A DNA stretch of 64,000 bases from CAZKAP01 sp964550895 (GCA_964550895.1 CAZKAP010000001.1:1-64000), one strand, 5' to 3'; shown: positions 33,470 to 43,076, counted from the stretch's first letter. The notes: generated by a model not told the origin, from the letters alone. Program-made: numbers and translations.

Positions 33470-33776
33470 ATCGAATACAATAAATAGACATTTTCCGATC
33501 TGACCATCGCACCGGTTAACTCAGCCGATCTTCCAAAAATATTTGATTCCCTCATGGATAAACTATGATATTTATCAGCTTGTGTTGCGCGCGCCCGGCA
33601 AATTGATGCACCTCTGGGGCCTGAAAAATGATCCTAATCACATTCGTGGGGATCCCCCGATGGATTCATATAGACGGTTCTATCACTTGCTCCGAAGAAT
33701 CTGGTCCTTGTGTAACCTGTGTTCCAAAGTTCGGCCGGACCATCCTATATATTTGGAAAAATCATTCTAGCTTATT
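33470..33776. promoter_or_regulatory. divergent promoter region of the two SQR-like genes
   Basis: 307 bases with no gene. TATATTTG at 33748-33755, an exact TAnnTTTG box, lies 22 bases before the rightward ATG. No matching TTG box at ideal spacing was seen. The leftward promoter was not identified. Confidence 0.4.
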
Positions 33777-35234
33777 ATGTCCAGGATTGTCGTTTTGGGA
33801 GCCGGTATAGCCGGACACACCGCCGCATCTCACCTCAGGCGAAAACTCTCCAGAAAACACGAGGTCGTCGTGGTCTCACCCAACAGGAATTATCAATGGA
33901 TTCCCTCCAATATCTGGGTAGGGATCGGACGGATGAAGCCGAGCCAATTGATCTTCCCGCTCGAACCGCTCTACAGACGCAAGGGTATAATGTTCAAGCA
34001 GGCCAAGGCCATATCCTTTCATCCCGAGGGTGACGCGGACCACCCTCCCTATGTGACCATCGAGTACGTACATGGCGAAAAGAAGGGAAGCCTCGAACAG
34101 GTCACCTACGACTACCTGGTCAATGCCACGGGCCCCAAGCTGGCATTCGGGAATACGGAGGGTCTGAACCCGGGGGAGGACGAGATGTATTCCGTCTGTA
34201 CTTACGACCATGCCCAGCACGCCGCCGAAGGCCTGGATAAACTCGCGGCCAGGGCGAAGAATTCGGACCGCAAGCTAAATGTACTGATCGGTACAGGACA
34301 CCCTAAAGCCACCTGCCAGGGAGCTGCCTTTGAGTATATTCTCAATGTCGAACAGGAACTCCGCAAGCGAAAGGTCAGGGATAAAGTCTCCCTGAAATGG
34401 ATATCCAACGAGCATAAACTCGGCGATTTCGGCATGGATGGCATGCTACTTAAATACGAGGGGAAACCCATGGGCTCCGACGAAATGGTCGAGATGGTAT
34501 TCAGGGATCGGGGTATCGACTGGATACTCGAGGCCGGGGTAAACAAGATAGAGCCCGGACTCGTGCATTACGAAAATCTGGATGGTGAGCACAAGACGGA
34601 GTCATACGACTTTGGTATGCTTATTCCCGCCTTCTCCGGTCACGGATTCAAGGCATATGACAAGGCCGGTGGCGATATCACCGATCGACTGTTCAAAGGA
34701 TTCATGATCGTCGATGCCGATTACACGCCCAAACCCTACGAACAATGGAGGGTACAGGATTGGCCGGAGACCTATCAAAACCCGAGTTATCCCAACATCT
34801 TTGCACCGGGGATCGCATTCGCGCCCCCGCATACCATCTCCAAACCGCGCAAGAGTCCCAACGGCACTGAGATCTTCCCTGCTCCACCACGCACCGGTAT
34901 GCCTTCGGGCATTACGGCCAAACTGGTGGCGGATAACATAATCGAATCGATTAAGAAAGGTAAGGAATCCATGCATCATAAGGGTTCACTGGGGAACATG
35001 GGCGCTGCCTGCATCGCCTCGGCCGGTTTCGGACTGTTCAGCGGAAGTGGCATCAGCATAACCACCTACCCCATCGTTCCCGACTACGAGAAATACAAGG
35101 ACACCGGCGGCCGAAATATCGGAAAGACCTTCGGGGAGATGGGACTGGCCGGTCACTGGGTGAAACTCGCCCTGCACTATGCTTTTATCTACAAAGCGAA
35201 AATGAAACCCTTCTGGTGGCTGATCCCAGAGTAA
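33777..35234 (+). CDS. sulfide:quinone oxidoreductase-like flavoprotein, long form
   Basis: 485 residues. FAD motif MSRIVVLGAGIAGHTAASHL; cysteines 141 (YSVCTYDH), 180 (KATCQGAAFEY) and 412 (GAACIASAG) correspond to the three-cysteine set of classical sulfide:quinone oxidoreductases. The C-terminal third (NIGKTFGEMGLAGHWVKLAL and the aromatic end KPFWWLIPE) looks membrane-binding. It shares the CMGAAYEY/CQGAAFEY block and layout with the divergent 405-residue gene, so they are paralogues. A conserved-looking 43-residue gene follows 10 bases later, then an efflux operon. The role is probably sulfide oxidation or detoxification. Confidence 0.87.
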   Translation: MSRIVVLGAGIAGHTAASHLRRKLSRKHEVVVVSPNRNYQWIPSNIWVGIGRMKPSQLIFPLEPLYRRKGIMFKQAKAISFHPEGDADHPPYVTIEYVHGEKKGSLEQVTYDYLVNATGPKLAFGNTEGLNPGEDEMYSVCTYDHAQHAAEGLDKLAARAKNSDRKLNVLIGTGHPKATCQGAAFEYILNVEQELRKRKVRDKVSLKWISNEHKLGDFGMDGMLLKYEGKPMGSDEMVEMVFRDRGIDWILEAGVNKIEPGLVHYENLDGEHKTESYDFGMLIPAFSGHGFKAYDKAGGDITDRLFKGFMIVDADYTPKPYEQWRVQDWPETYQNPSYPNIFAPGIAFAPPHTISKPRKSPNGTEIFPAPPRTGMPSGITAKLVADNIIESIKKGKESMHHKGSLGNMGAACIASAGFGLFSGSGISITTYPIVPDYEKYKDTGGRNIGKTFGEMGLAGHWVKLALHYAFIYKAKMKPFWWLIPE

Positions 35235-35244
35235 AAGAGCAATT

Positions 35245-35376
35245 ATGGCAAAGCGAATCACGGGTGCGCAGAAGGCGTACATGCAGAATCCAATCATACA
35301 GTTTTTCCGGTTTATCTATCTGAATATCCGAATACTGAACATAGTCGCCGGAGGTCACGGGGGAACACGCTCCTGA
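35245..35376 (+). CDS. 43-residue basic peptide ending in a GHGGTR motif
   Basis: ATG at 35245, TGA at 35374-35376, 10 bases after the SQR-like gene. It reads MAKRITGAQKAYMQNPIIQF, then FRFIYLNIRILNIVAGGHGG, ending TRS. One amphipathic or hydrophobic helix precedes the Gly-His-Gly-Gly end. I have a memory of similar short proteins next to sulfide oxidoreductases in Flavobacteria, which I cannot verify here. It may be a small membrane subunit or chaperone for the flavoprotein. Confidence 0.6.
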   Translation: MAKRITGAQKAYMQNPIIQFFRFIYLNIRILNIVAGGHGGTRS

Positions 35377-35481
35377 CAGCCGTCGTAACCCCGGATTTTA
35401 CTGGGCTTGACTACTGTGTAACTATTGCTACTGACAGCAGCCTGCTTACTGGTCTATTTTCGCCGAAGAAAATAATCACAC

Positions 35482-36789
35482 ATGAAATACACAGTTTTCA
35501 CTCTCCTGGTAGTCGTTGCCCTGACGGCCTATGGACAGGATACCCTTCAGATCGGTAAACTGGAGTTTATCGAACGGGTGGTTCAGAACGGCTACAGGAA
35601 GAGGGTTTCGGATAAGGAGGCCGAGATGGCCCGGGCCGACTACCGGCAGTCGAACTCCCTGTTCATGCCCTCGGTTTCGGCTTCGTATTCGGCCATTACC
35701 ACCAACAATCCTCTGATGGCCTTTGGTTCCCGACTCAACCAGGAAATACTTACTCAAAACGACTTCAATCCGGCCCTGCTCAACGATCCGGAATCCATAG
35801 AGAATTTCGCTCTGGAAATACAGGTGCAGCAACCCCTGCTGAATCTGGATGGGCTATTTGGTCGAAAGGCTGCAAAAATTCAGCAGGAAGCCTATGAACT
35901 GAAGGCGGGCAGAACGCGGGAATACCTCGAATTCGAAGCATCCAGACTTTACATGCAGTTGCAGCTAACCTACCAGACGGTATCGGTTCTAAGGAGGGCC
36001 CGGAAAACAGCCGAAGAAGCCGTACGCATGGTCACCGATTACTTCGATCAGGGATTAGTACAACGAGCCGATGTGCTGGATGCCCAGGTGCGCGCCAATG
36101 AGGTTAAGAACCAACTACAGTATGCCCAATCCGAAGTCCGGAACACATCGGATATGCTATGGGTACTCATGGGAGAAGAAATGGCCTCGGACCTGTTAAA
36201 ACCCAGTGAGGAGTTCAACAGTGAGTTCAGTGCGACAGAGATAGGCAAGGCCTTCCCCAGTCGGCGTAAGGATCTCATTGCCATGGAGAAATCCGTGGAA
36301 GGGTATCGGAACATGCACCGTTCGGCCCGGATGAAGTTTATCCCCCGAGTCAATGCCTTCGGCAGCTATCAGATGTTCGATGGGCAGTTTATGGAATTCG
36401 ACGCCTCCGGTTACATCCTCGGAGCCCAGTTATCCTGGGACATCTTCAAGGGTTACTCGCAGGTAGCCCAGTCGGACAAGGCCCGGCTTGAATGGGAAAA
36501 GGCTCGAATTGAACAACAGGAATACGAAGCCCGACAGGTGAGTGAACTCAACAAAACACGGCGTATGCTGCGGGTCACCCGCAATAAGATCGACATGATG
36601 GAACTGGCCTTTGAACAAGCACGAGAATCCTATAAAATCAGGAAAGACCGCTTCGAACAGGGTCTGGAGAAGACCGTCGACCTGCTCGCGTCGGAAAGCC
36701 GGCTTTTCCAAAAAGAACTGCAACTCAATCAAGCCGTCTTCGAATACAATTTTACTCAGGAGTACCTGGAGTTCCTGACACGAGAATAA
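35482..36789 (+). CDS. TolC-family outer-membrane channel
   Basis: 435 residues with a signal peptide (MKYTVFTLLVVVALTAYGQD). The two long helical repeats of TolC-like proteins are visible (LEFEASRLYMQLQLTYQTVS; ARLEWEKARIEQQEYEARQV), with the conserved FDQGLVQRADVLDAQVRANE and FEQGLEKTVDLLASESRLFQ segments. It forms the outer-membrane duct of the tripartite pump encoded by the next two genes (21 and 30 bases apart). The substrate is unknown; the preceding sulfide genes and trailing DUF2892 gene suggest sulfur or metal stress. Confidence 0.9.
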   Translation: MKYTVFTLLVVVALTAYGQDTLQIGKLEFIERVVQNGYRKRVSDKEAEMARADYRQSNSLFMPSVSASYSAITTNNPLMAFGSRLNQEILTQNDFNPALLNDPESIENFALEIQVQQPLLNLDGLFGRKAAKIQQEAYELKAGRTREYLEFEASRLYMQLQLTYQTVSVLRRARKTAEEAVRMVTDYFDQGLVQRADVLDAQVRANEVKNQLQYAQSEVRNTSDMLWVLMGEEMASDLLKPSEEFNSEFSATEIGKAFPSRRKDLIAMEKSVEGYRNMHRSARMKFIPRVNAFGSYQMFDGQFMEFDASGYILGAQLSWDIFKGYSQVAQSDKARLEWEKARIEQQEYEARQVSELNKTRRMLRVTRNKIDMMELAFEQARESYKIRKDRFEQGLEKTVDLLASESRLFQKELQLNQAVFEYNFTQEYLEFLTRE

Positions 36790-36810
36790 TAAATCCAAAA
36801 AAAGAAACCG

Positions 36811-37887
36811 ATGAAATCATTTCAATACACAGCACTAACCCTCCTTCTCGGACTAGCCGCAGCCTGTGGTTCACATGAGGAAGCGGAGACCCGGGAATGG
36901 GACCCCGTAGCCGTTTCGGTGCAAACGGCTGAATCAGCGGGGAGCCAGTCGCTGGTAACCGTAAGCGGTAGGATAGAAGCAGGAAACAGCGCCAATCTGA
37001 GCACCCGCATGATGGGGAGCGTAACCGGAGTGAAGGTGCAACCCGGAGAGCGGGTTCAAAAAGGACAGCTACTGCTTACCCTGAGCAGCACTGACCTGAG
37101 GGCAAAAAAGGCTCAGGTATCCGCCTCTATCATTCAGGCAGAGAGCAACTTTAAGAACGCAAGTAAAGACTTCCAGCGCTTTCAGGAACTCTACGAAAAG
37201 GGCAGCGCCTCAGAAAAGGAACTGGAGAACATGACTACGCGCTATGAGTCAGCCGAGGCCGGTCTTCAGGCCGCGCGCGAGATGGAGAAGGAAGTCAATG
37301 CCCAATTCGCCTACACCAACCTCAGAGCACCGTTTTCGGGTGTGGTGGCCAACACCTTCGTCAAGGTCGGGGATATAGCAAATCCGGGTATGCCTCTGGT
37401 TACTGTGGAAGGAACCTCAAACTATGAAGCCGTAGTTATGGTGCCTGAATCGGAAATCTCCAGAGTACAGGCAGGAGCCGAGGCGGAGATTCACATCAAG
37501 TCCAATGGGAAGATCCTCAAGGGAGAGGTCACCGAAGTAAGTCCTTCCGCACGGAATACGGGAGGACAATTCCTGGTTAAGATTGGCCTGACCGAAACTG
37601 AAGGCATTTATCCGGGCATGTTTGTAGGTGTGAGCATCGTTGCCGATAACAATGAAAACGCAAAAGGCTCATCACCCATGGTCCTCAAGGAGGCCTTGAT
37701 TCGCAACGGGCAACTCACCGGAATCTACGCATTGAGCGACAAGAATACTGCGGTACTTCGATGGGTACGGCTGGGCAAGGAAAACGGCAACCGGGTAGAG
37801 GTCCTATCCGGCATACGTCCGGGCGAATCCTATATCGTGGAGTCCAGGGGCAAAATCTTTAACGGCGTTCCGGTACAGGTCCAATAG
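36811..37887 (+). CDS. RND efflux periplasmic adaptor lipoprotein
   Basis: 358 residues. Lipobox LAAAC (about Cys20). The lipoyl/barrel-sandwich halves are SGRIEAGNSANLSTRMMGSV with GVKVQPGERVQKGQLLLTLS and YTNLRAPFSGVVANTFVKVG; the hairpin between them is helical (residues 90-160), followed by beta-barrel and membrane-proximal domains. It bridges the inner-membrane pump and TolC channel. It is the middle gene of the operon, 21 bases after tolC-like and 30 before the permease. Confidence 0.92.
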   Translation: MKSFQYTALTLLLGLAAACGSHEEAETREWDPVAVSVQTAESAGSQSLVTVSGRIEAGNSANLSTRMMGSVTGVKVQPGERVQKGQLLLTLSSTDLRAKKAQVSASIIQAESNFKNASKDFQRFQELYEKGSASEKELENMTTRYESAEAGLQAAREMEKEVNAQFAYTNLRAPFSGVVANTFVKVGDIANPGMPLVTVEGTSNYEAVVMVPESEISRVQAGAEAEIHIKSNGKILKGEVTEVSPSARNTGGQFLVKIGLTETEGIYPGMFVGVSIVADNNENAKGSSPMVLKEALIRNGQLTGIYALSDKNTAVLRWVRLGKENGNRVEVLSGIRPGESYIVESRGKIFNGVPVQVQ

Positions 37888-37917
37888 GCCTGACGGAATA
37901 CTATAAATCAGATAGGA

Positions 37918-40900
37918 ATGCAAGACGGAATTTCTGGCAAAATTGCCAACTTCTTTATACACTCCAAATTGACCGTGCTGCTTATGGTGGCTCTGATGAT
38001 CATAGGAGTCTACAGCTCCTTCCTGATTCCACGGGAAGAGGAGCCGCAGATCGTAGTCCCCATGGCCGACGTGATGGTGGGCTATCCCGGAGCCTCCCCC
38101 GAAGAGGTGGAGAGCCGCGTAGTGCAGCCCCTGGAGAAGATCGTATCCAATATCAAGGGCGTGGAGCATATACACAGCATGTCCATGAACGGCAGGGCCG
38201 TAATGGTAGTTCAGTTCTACGTAGGCGAAGATACCGAGCGGTCTTATGTAAAACTCTACGACGAATTGATGAAACACCGGAATATATTTCCGGAAACCGT
38301 TTATGAGCCCATCGTCAAAACCCGTTCCATAGACGATGTGCCGATGCTGGGCCTTACGCTTTGGAGTGAGGAATACGACGACCACCAGTTAAGGCTGGTG
38401 GCCGAGGAAGTGGCCACGGAAATCAAGAAGATCAAGGATGTATCCATTACCCGGGAGATAGGCGGACGACCCAGGCAACTGAAAATCGTGCTGGATAAGG
38501 ACCGCATGGCGGGTAACGGCGTGGACGCCCTAGGCATTATGCAGATGGTCCGCGCCCATAACAGCAGTTCACAATCCGGCAGTTTCGTCCGGGCTGATGA
38601 AGAGTTCCTCATTACCACCGGTGAATTCCTCGAAGACGCGGAAGATGTCGGAAACCTGGTCGTGGGATCCAATAACGAACTTCCCGTTTACCTGCATCAG
38701 GTGGCCCATATCGAAGACGGCCCCTCCAAACCCAATGATTACGTAGGTTTCGGATACGGTCGGGCCCAGGAGGATTATGCGGATTCGCCCGCACTCTATC
38801 CGGCCGTAACCCTGTCCGTGGCCAAGGTAAAAGGGGCCGATGCCATGAAGGTTGCCGATAAGATCCTGGCCAAAATCGAGCGGCTCCGCACGACTCTGAT
38901 ACCCGACGATGTACGGGTGGAAGTGACCCGTAACTATGGGGAGACTGCCTCCCACAAGGTTAGCGAACTGCTGACCCACCTGATGGTAGCCATAGTGGCC
39001 GTGACCGTACTCGTCATGCTGGCCATGGGCTGGAGGGGCGGTCTGGTCGTGTTCCTGTCTGTCCCCCTGACCTTTGCACTGACTCTGTTCAGCTACTACA
39101 TGCTCGGGTATACCCTGAATCGCATCACCCTCTTTGCCCTGGTATTTGTCGTGGGGATCGTCGTGGACGACAGCATCATTATCGCCGAGAACATGCACCG
39201 GCATTTCAAGTCCGGACGGCTGCCCTTTTCGCAGGCCGCAATATACGCGATCAATGAGGTGGGTAACCCGACCATACTGGCCACCTTCACGGTAATCGCA
39301 GCCATACTTCCCATGGCCTTCGTCTCCGGTATGATGGGCCCCTACATGAGCCCGATGCCCATAGGAGCATCCATTGCCATGCTGTTGTCGCTCTTTGTTG
39401 CACTGACCGTAACTCCCTACCTGGGCTATTATTTCCTCAGGGAAAAAGACAAGAAACACCCGGAAGGCGCTCCTGAGGAGGAACACGCTCCGGGGTGGAT
39501 ACACCGCTTTTACCATCGCATTGAGAAACCTCTGCTCGACAGCGGTTCGAAAAGGTGGCTTATGCTCGGAATTACCGTAATACTCCTGCTGGGTTCCGTG
39601 GCCATGTTCTTTACCAAGTCCGTAGCGGTAAAAATGCTGCCCTTCGACAATAAAAACGAGTTCCAGGTGGTGATCGATATGCCGGAGGGCTCAACCCTGG
39701 AACGAACTGCCGCCGTGACGACGGAAATCGCTCAATACCTCTCCGGTGTGCCGGAAGTCGTGAACTACCAGACCTATGCCGGGACATCCGCTCCCATCAC
39801 CTTCAATGGGCTGGTTCGCCATTACGACCTCAGAGGAGGCAGCAATATGGCCGATATACAGGTCAATCTGCTGCATAAAGAGCATCGCTCCGAAGACAGC
39901 CATCAAATTGCCACCCGGGTACGCCCGGAAGTGCAGCGCATAGCCGGAAAGTACGGCGCCAATGCCAAGATCGTGGAGGTTCCTCCGGGACCACCCGTGC
40001 TGTCCACTCTCGTCGTCGAGGTCTATGGCCCGGACTATCAGCAGCAGATCCAGGTAGCCAGGCAGGTCAAGGATATTCTGAGCGATACCCCCGACGTGGT
40101 GGATATCGACTGGTATGTCGAAGCACCGCAGACCGAATATGTATTGAATATCGATCGGGAAAAGGCCATGATGCACGGCATTGTTCCCCAGCAGATCGTA
40201 GGAAACCTGACCTATCTGATCGGAGAGCATCCCATCGGCACCCTCTATGATGAACGGGCCGACAATCCGGTCGAGATCAAGCTGCAGTTGCCCGAGGAAG
40301 ACCGGGCCGGCATCGATCTGATACAAACCCTCCAGGTACGGGGGCAACAGGGCCAGATGGTTCCGGTCAGCGACCTGGTCCGGGTAGAGGAGGGCATACT
40401 GAATCCTACCATATATCGAAAGGACCAGAAGCGTGTAGTGTACGTGCTTGCCGATATGGCCGGTGAACTCGAGAGCCCCGCCTACGCCATACTGGGAATG
40501 TCAGAGAAACTTCAGAACATAAGTCTGCCCGAGGGCTATGGCCTGAGTGAACTCTATATGAACCAGCCCGAGGACGAATCCGAATTCTCTCTGAAATGGG
40601 ATGGGGAATGGCAGATTACACTGGAGGTGTTCCGCGACCTGGGGGGAGCTTTCCTGGTGGTGATTATTATCATTTACATGCTGATCGTGGGCTGGTTCCA
40701 AAACTTCCGGACGCCCTTAGTGATGATGCTGGCCATTCCCCTGTCCCTGATCGGAATCGTTCTTGGCCACTGGCTGCTGGGGGCGTTCTTCACGGCTACC
40801 TCCTTTATCGGTATGATTGCCCTTGCCGGGGTGATGGTGAGGAATTCGGTACTGCTTATCGACTTTATCGAGATCCGTCTCAAGGAGGGAATCGACCTCA

Positions 40901-41127
40901 AAACAGCGATTATCGAGGCCGGTGCGGTGCGCACCACACCCATATTGCTCACCACCGGGGCCGTGGTCATCGGAGCCTCGATTATACTATTTGATCCTAT
41001 ATTTCAGGGACTGGCAATCTCTCTGGTCGCAGGAGCCATCGTTTCCACTATGCTTACCCTGGTCGTGGTCCCGCTGATCTATTACATGACCGAACGAAAG
41101 AATTGGGAAAATCCCGCTAACCCCTAA
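37918..41127 (+). CDS. RND-family efflux permease
   Basis: 1069 residues with the 12-helix RND layout: helix 1 at 15-35, then two large periplasmic loops. The proton-relay helix GIVVDDSIIIAENMHRHF carries the paired aspartates of the hydrophobe/amphiphile group rather than the heavy-metal group. VAGAIVSTMLTLVVVPLIYY is near the C-terminus. It is a full-length pump, expected to act as a trimer with the adaptor and channel. The PII-like gene begins 11 bases later. Confidence 0.93.
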   Translation: MQDGISGKIANFFIHSKLTVLLMVALMIIGVYSSFLIPREEEPQIVVPMADVMVGYPGASPEEVESRVVQPLEKIVSNIKGVEHIHSMSMNGRAVMVVQFYVGEDTERSYVKLYDELMKHRNIFPETVYEPIVKTRSIDDVPMLGLTLWSEEYDDHQLRLVAEEVATEIKKIKDVSITREIGGRPRQLKIVLDKDRMAGNGVDALGIMQMVRAHNSSSQSGSFVRADEEFLITTGEFLEDAEDVGNLVVGSNNELPVYLHQVAHIEDGPSKPNDYVGFGYGRAQEDYADSPALYPAVTLSVAKVKGADAMKVADKILAKIERLRTTLIPDDVRVEVTRNYGETASHKVSELLTHLMVAIVAVTVLVMLAMGWRGGLVVFLSVPLTFALTLFSYYMLGYTLNRITLFALVFVVGIVVDDSIIIAENMHRHFKSGRLPFSQAAIYAINEVGNPTILATFTVIAAILPMAFVSGMMGPYMSPMPIGASIAMLLSLFVALTVTPYLGYYFLREKDKKHPEGAPEEEHAPGWIHRFYHRIEKPLLDSGSKRWLMLGITVILLLGSVAMFFTKSVAVKMLPFDNKNEFQVVIDMPEGSTLERTAAVTTEIAQYLSGVPEVVNYQTYAGTSAPITFNGLVRHYDLRGGSNMADIQVNLLHKEHRSEDSHQIATRVRPEVQRIAGKYGANAKIVEVPPGPPVLSTLVVEVYGPDYQQQIQVARQVKDILSDTPDVVDIDWYVEAPQTEYVLNIDREKAMMHGIVPQQIVGNLTYLIGEHPIGTLYDERADNPVEIKLQLPEEDRAGIDLIQTLQVRGQQGQMVPVSDLVRVEEGILNPTIYRKDQKRVVYVLADMAGELESPAYAILGMSEKLQNISLPEGYGLSELYMNQPEDESEFSLKWDGEWQITLEVFRDLGGAFLVVIIIIYMLIVGWFQNFRTPLVMMLAIPLSLIGIVLGHWLLGAFFTATSFIGMIALAGVMVRNSVLLIDFIEIRLKEGIDLKTAIIEAGAVRTTPILLTTGAVVIGASIILFDPIFQGLAISLVAGAIVSTMLTLVVVPLIYYMTERKNWENPANP

Positions 41128-41138
41128 ATGAAGCAATC

Positions 41139-41444
41139 ATGCACCTCTTGGTTATCACTGCTGTACAGTCCTACGAAAAGGACATCAGACGTTTGCTCAA
41201 AGAACACCACGTCGATGCGTTCTCCTATATGGACGTTACCGGATACAAGGATATCCCCCGCGAACGCAAGTCAGGAAACTGGTTTGCCTCGGAAATGGGA
41301 GAGCACCGGTCCACCCTGTTCTACGTCTTTGTGGAAAACGGCAGCATTCAATCGCTTATGTCCTCCATCGAAGACTTCAACGCTCAACAGGAATCGCAGT
41401 CGCACATACATGCAGCCCTGATGGATGCCAAAAAAATTATTTAA
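41139..41444 (+). CDS. small PII/DUF3240-like ferredoxin-fold protein
   Basis: 101 residues. MHLLVITAVQSYEKDIRRLL, the central acidic/aromatic loop and the strand STLFYVFVENGSIQSLMSSI form the beta-alpha-beta repeat of PII-like or DUF3240-like trimeric proteins. Such proteins are often the last genes of RND pump operons and may sense metals or small ligands. It sits between the permease (11 bases) and the DUF2892 gene (9 bases). The family call is by fold and context, not by a firm motif. Confidence 0.7.
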   Translation: MHLLVITAVQSYEKDIRRLLKEHHVDAFSYMDVTGYKDIPRERKSGNWFASEMGEHRSTLFYVFVENGSIQSLMSSIEDFNAQQESQSHIHAALMDAKKII

Positions 41445-41453
41445 TCCAATATC

Positions 41454-41639
41454 ATGAAAACCCGAGTATTACATGCCATCGCCGGTTTATTTATACTGAT
41501 CAGCATATTGCTGGCCGTTTATATCAATATCAACTGGCTGTGGTTCACGGCCTTTGTAGGGGCCAATCTCTTCCAGTCTTCGATCACCAACTGGTGCCTG
41601 ATGAGCGATATCCTGGCCCGCTTTGGTCTGAAGGACTAA
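41454..41639 (+). CDS. DUF2892 inner-membrane protein (YgaP-like)
   Basis: 61 residues with two membrane helices (GLFILISILLAVYININWLW and FVGANLFQSSITNWC) and the family end CLMSDILARFGLKD. DUF2892 domains occur alone or fused to rhodaneses and are tied to sulfur metabolism and detoxification. It is the last gene of the efflux operon, which strengthens a sulfur link with the SQR-like genes upstream. Confidence 0.85.
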   Translation: MKTRVLHAIAGLFILISILLAVYININWLWFTAFVGANLFQSSITNWCLMSDILARFGLKD

Positions 41640-41726
41640 GGACTTTTTCGATCGATACGCTCACGGAGCCTTTCTTTGGGATTCGCCGGACAGAGGTTAT
41701 CTTTAGGATTCATCAATCAGAGAATC

Positions 41727-42743
41727 GTGAAGCCAGGAACTCTTCTGTTGCAGCTCGTGCTGTGGTTGGGTATGGGCATGCTGTACCCGCAAGTTCACCA
41801 AATACAGGGAAATGTAGTCGATGCCAATAGCGGTGAGCCACTGGTCGGGGTCTCCGTCTTCTTCGACGGCACATCCATAGGCACCGTGACGGATAGGGAT
41901 GGCGCCTTTGTGCTGACCCCGCGCTGGAGGATGACTTCCCCGGTCATACTTCAATATCTCGGATACGAAACGCGGGTCCTGTCCGATGTAGAAGGTAACC
42001 TGGGCAGGCTGCTGCTAAAACCAAAGGCCGTCGAGCTAGACGAAGTGGTGCTCGAACCGGATACCTGGAGCCGGAAAAAGAAGGAACGGGTTTTCCTGAA
42101 TGAATTCCTTGGGAGCTCTTCTTTTGGGAGAAGGTGCGAAATCCTCAACCTGGAAACGGTACGCCTGTACTACAGTAAATCTGAAAACAGCCTGCAGGCC
42201 TTCCCCGCGGAGCCCCTGACTATCGTAAACCGGGCCCTGGGCTATACCCTTTCCTATAATCTTCTGGAATTCAAGGCCATTCTCGATGCCGGATCCGATC
42301 ATGGGCTGGAAGCCTGGTCCGTTACTTTCACCGGTCTTGTCCGGTTCTCACCTGCAGAGGGCGGTCTCCGTAGCTATACCCGCAATCGACAGAAGGCCTA
42401 TCGGGGATCTGTACTGCACTTCATGCGTGCCCTGAGCAATGATATGCTGCGAGATGAAAATTTTGGGCTCTATTTCGATAGACTCCCCATAGCACGTGAT
42501 CGGGTAATGGAGCTGAAGCCCACTGAAGATGGATTGACCGAAGTCATTCCGAAGAAAAACACGCTGTATGTCCTTTACGACCGTAATGAACAGTCCTTTA
42601 TAAAGCGGAACGGCGAGCGTTTTTATATCGACCGCTACGGCAACTTCGGCCCGGCTAGTAGTATACTCTTCGGGGGAGCTATGGGCGAACAGAGGGTGGG
42701 GCATATGCTTCCACTTGATTACCGTCCGCAAGGAGGCCAGTGA
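41727..42743 (+). CDS. exported protein with a CarboxypepD_reg-like beta domain
   Basis: 338 residues from a GTG at 41727, chosen because it puts a signal peptide (KPGTLLLQLVLWLGMGMLYP) right at the start; an in-frame TTG at 41676 is less likely. Residues 25-110 form the peptidase-regulatory beta-sandwich found in TonB-dependent proteins (QGNVVDANSGEPLVGVSVFF, GTVTDRDGAFVL, LDEVVL). The remaining 220 residues are an unnamed domain common after such modules in Bacteroidetes. There is no barrel, so it is not a receptor. It is probably in the outer membrane or periplasm. Function is unknown. Confidence 0.8.
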   Translation: MKPGTLLLQLVLWLGMGMLYPQVHQIQGNVVDANSGEPLVGVSVFFDGTSIGTVTDRDGAFVLTPRWRMTSPVILQYLGYETRVLSDVEGNLGRLLLKPKAVELDEVVLEPDTWSRKKKERVFLNEFLGSSSFGRRCEILNLETVRLYYSKSENSLQAFPAEPLTIVNRALGYTLSYNLLEFKAILDAGSDHGLEAWSVTFTGLVRFSPAEGGLRSYTRNRQKAYRGSVLHFMRALSNDMLRDENFGLYFDRLPIARDRVMELKPTEDGLTEVIPKKNTLYVLYDRNEQSFIKRNGERFYIDRYGNFGPASSILFGGAMGEQRVGHMLPLDYRPQGGQ

Positions 42744-42898
42744 AGGAATGAAAGTCGAAAAAACTACTTTCAAATAACCCATTCTGCTGCCTCACCCGCC
42801 TTTCAGACTGTTTAACGCCTGACAGGGCCTAAAGAGATCATGAGACTTTGACGGTTATGATTGCTTCACAAACAGCTTAACTATTTAAGGTTTAGCTA

Positions 42899-43039
42899 TC
42901 AGCCGGTTAAAGCCCGTATCCATCTCTGCATAGAGCCCGTATATGCGCCTGTACTGTACTTGGACAGTTCCAAATTAACACGTACACTCTGAATATGCTG
43001 GTCAGTATAAATTTGCTCCGGTGATTTCAGATATCCCAT
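42899..43039 (-). CDS. doubtful 46-residue open frame
   Basis: ATG at 43039, TGA at 42899-42901, reading MGYLKSPEQIYTDQHIQSVR and ending RWIRALTG. Composition is protein-like, and the position divergent from the TetR gene is reasonable. There is no homology I recognise and it overlaps the promoter candidate, so it may be chance or a gene remnant. Confidence 0.25.
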   Translation of the reverse strand: MGYLKSPEQIYTDQHIQSVRVNLELSKYSTGAYTGSMQRWIRALTG

Positions 43040-43046
43040 ATCTTTG
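43012..43046 (+). promoter_or_regulatory. candidate promoter of the TetR-symporter operon
   Basis: TTTG at 43012-43015 and an exact TAnnTTTG box, TATCTTTG, at 43039-43046 are separated by 23 bases, close to the Bacteroidetes -33/-7 arrangement. The ATG of the TetR gene follows at 43077. Confidence 0.5.
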
Positions 43047-43076
43047 ATAGTATTGCTATTAACCTAGTACTAAAGC

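Larger units (their letters stand above)
42744..43076. other. intergenic region upstream of the TetR gene
   Basis: 333 bases. The left part is A+T-rich and holds no strong signal. The right part contains the TetR promoter candidate and a possible 46-codon minus-strand frame. No terminator with a T-run is seen after the gene ending at 42743. Confidence 0.4.

Noticed and set aside
33543..33770. Plus-strand frames between the two SQR-like genes
   Set aside because: Composition is poor and they overlap the promoter region of the long flavoprotein gene.
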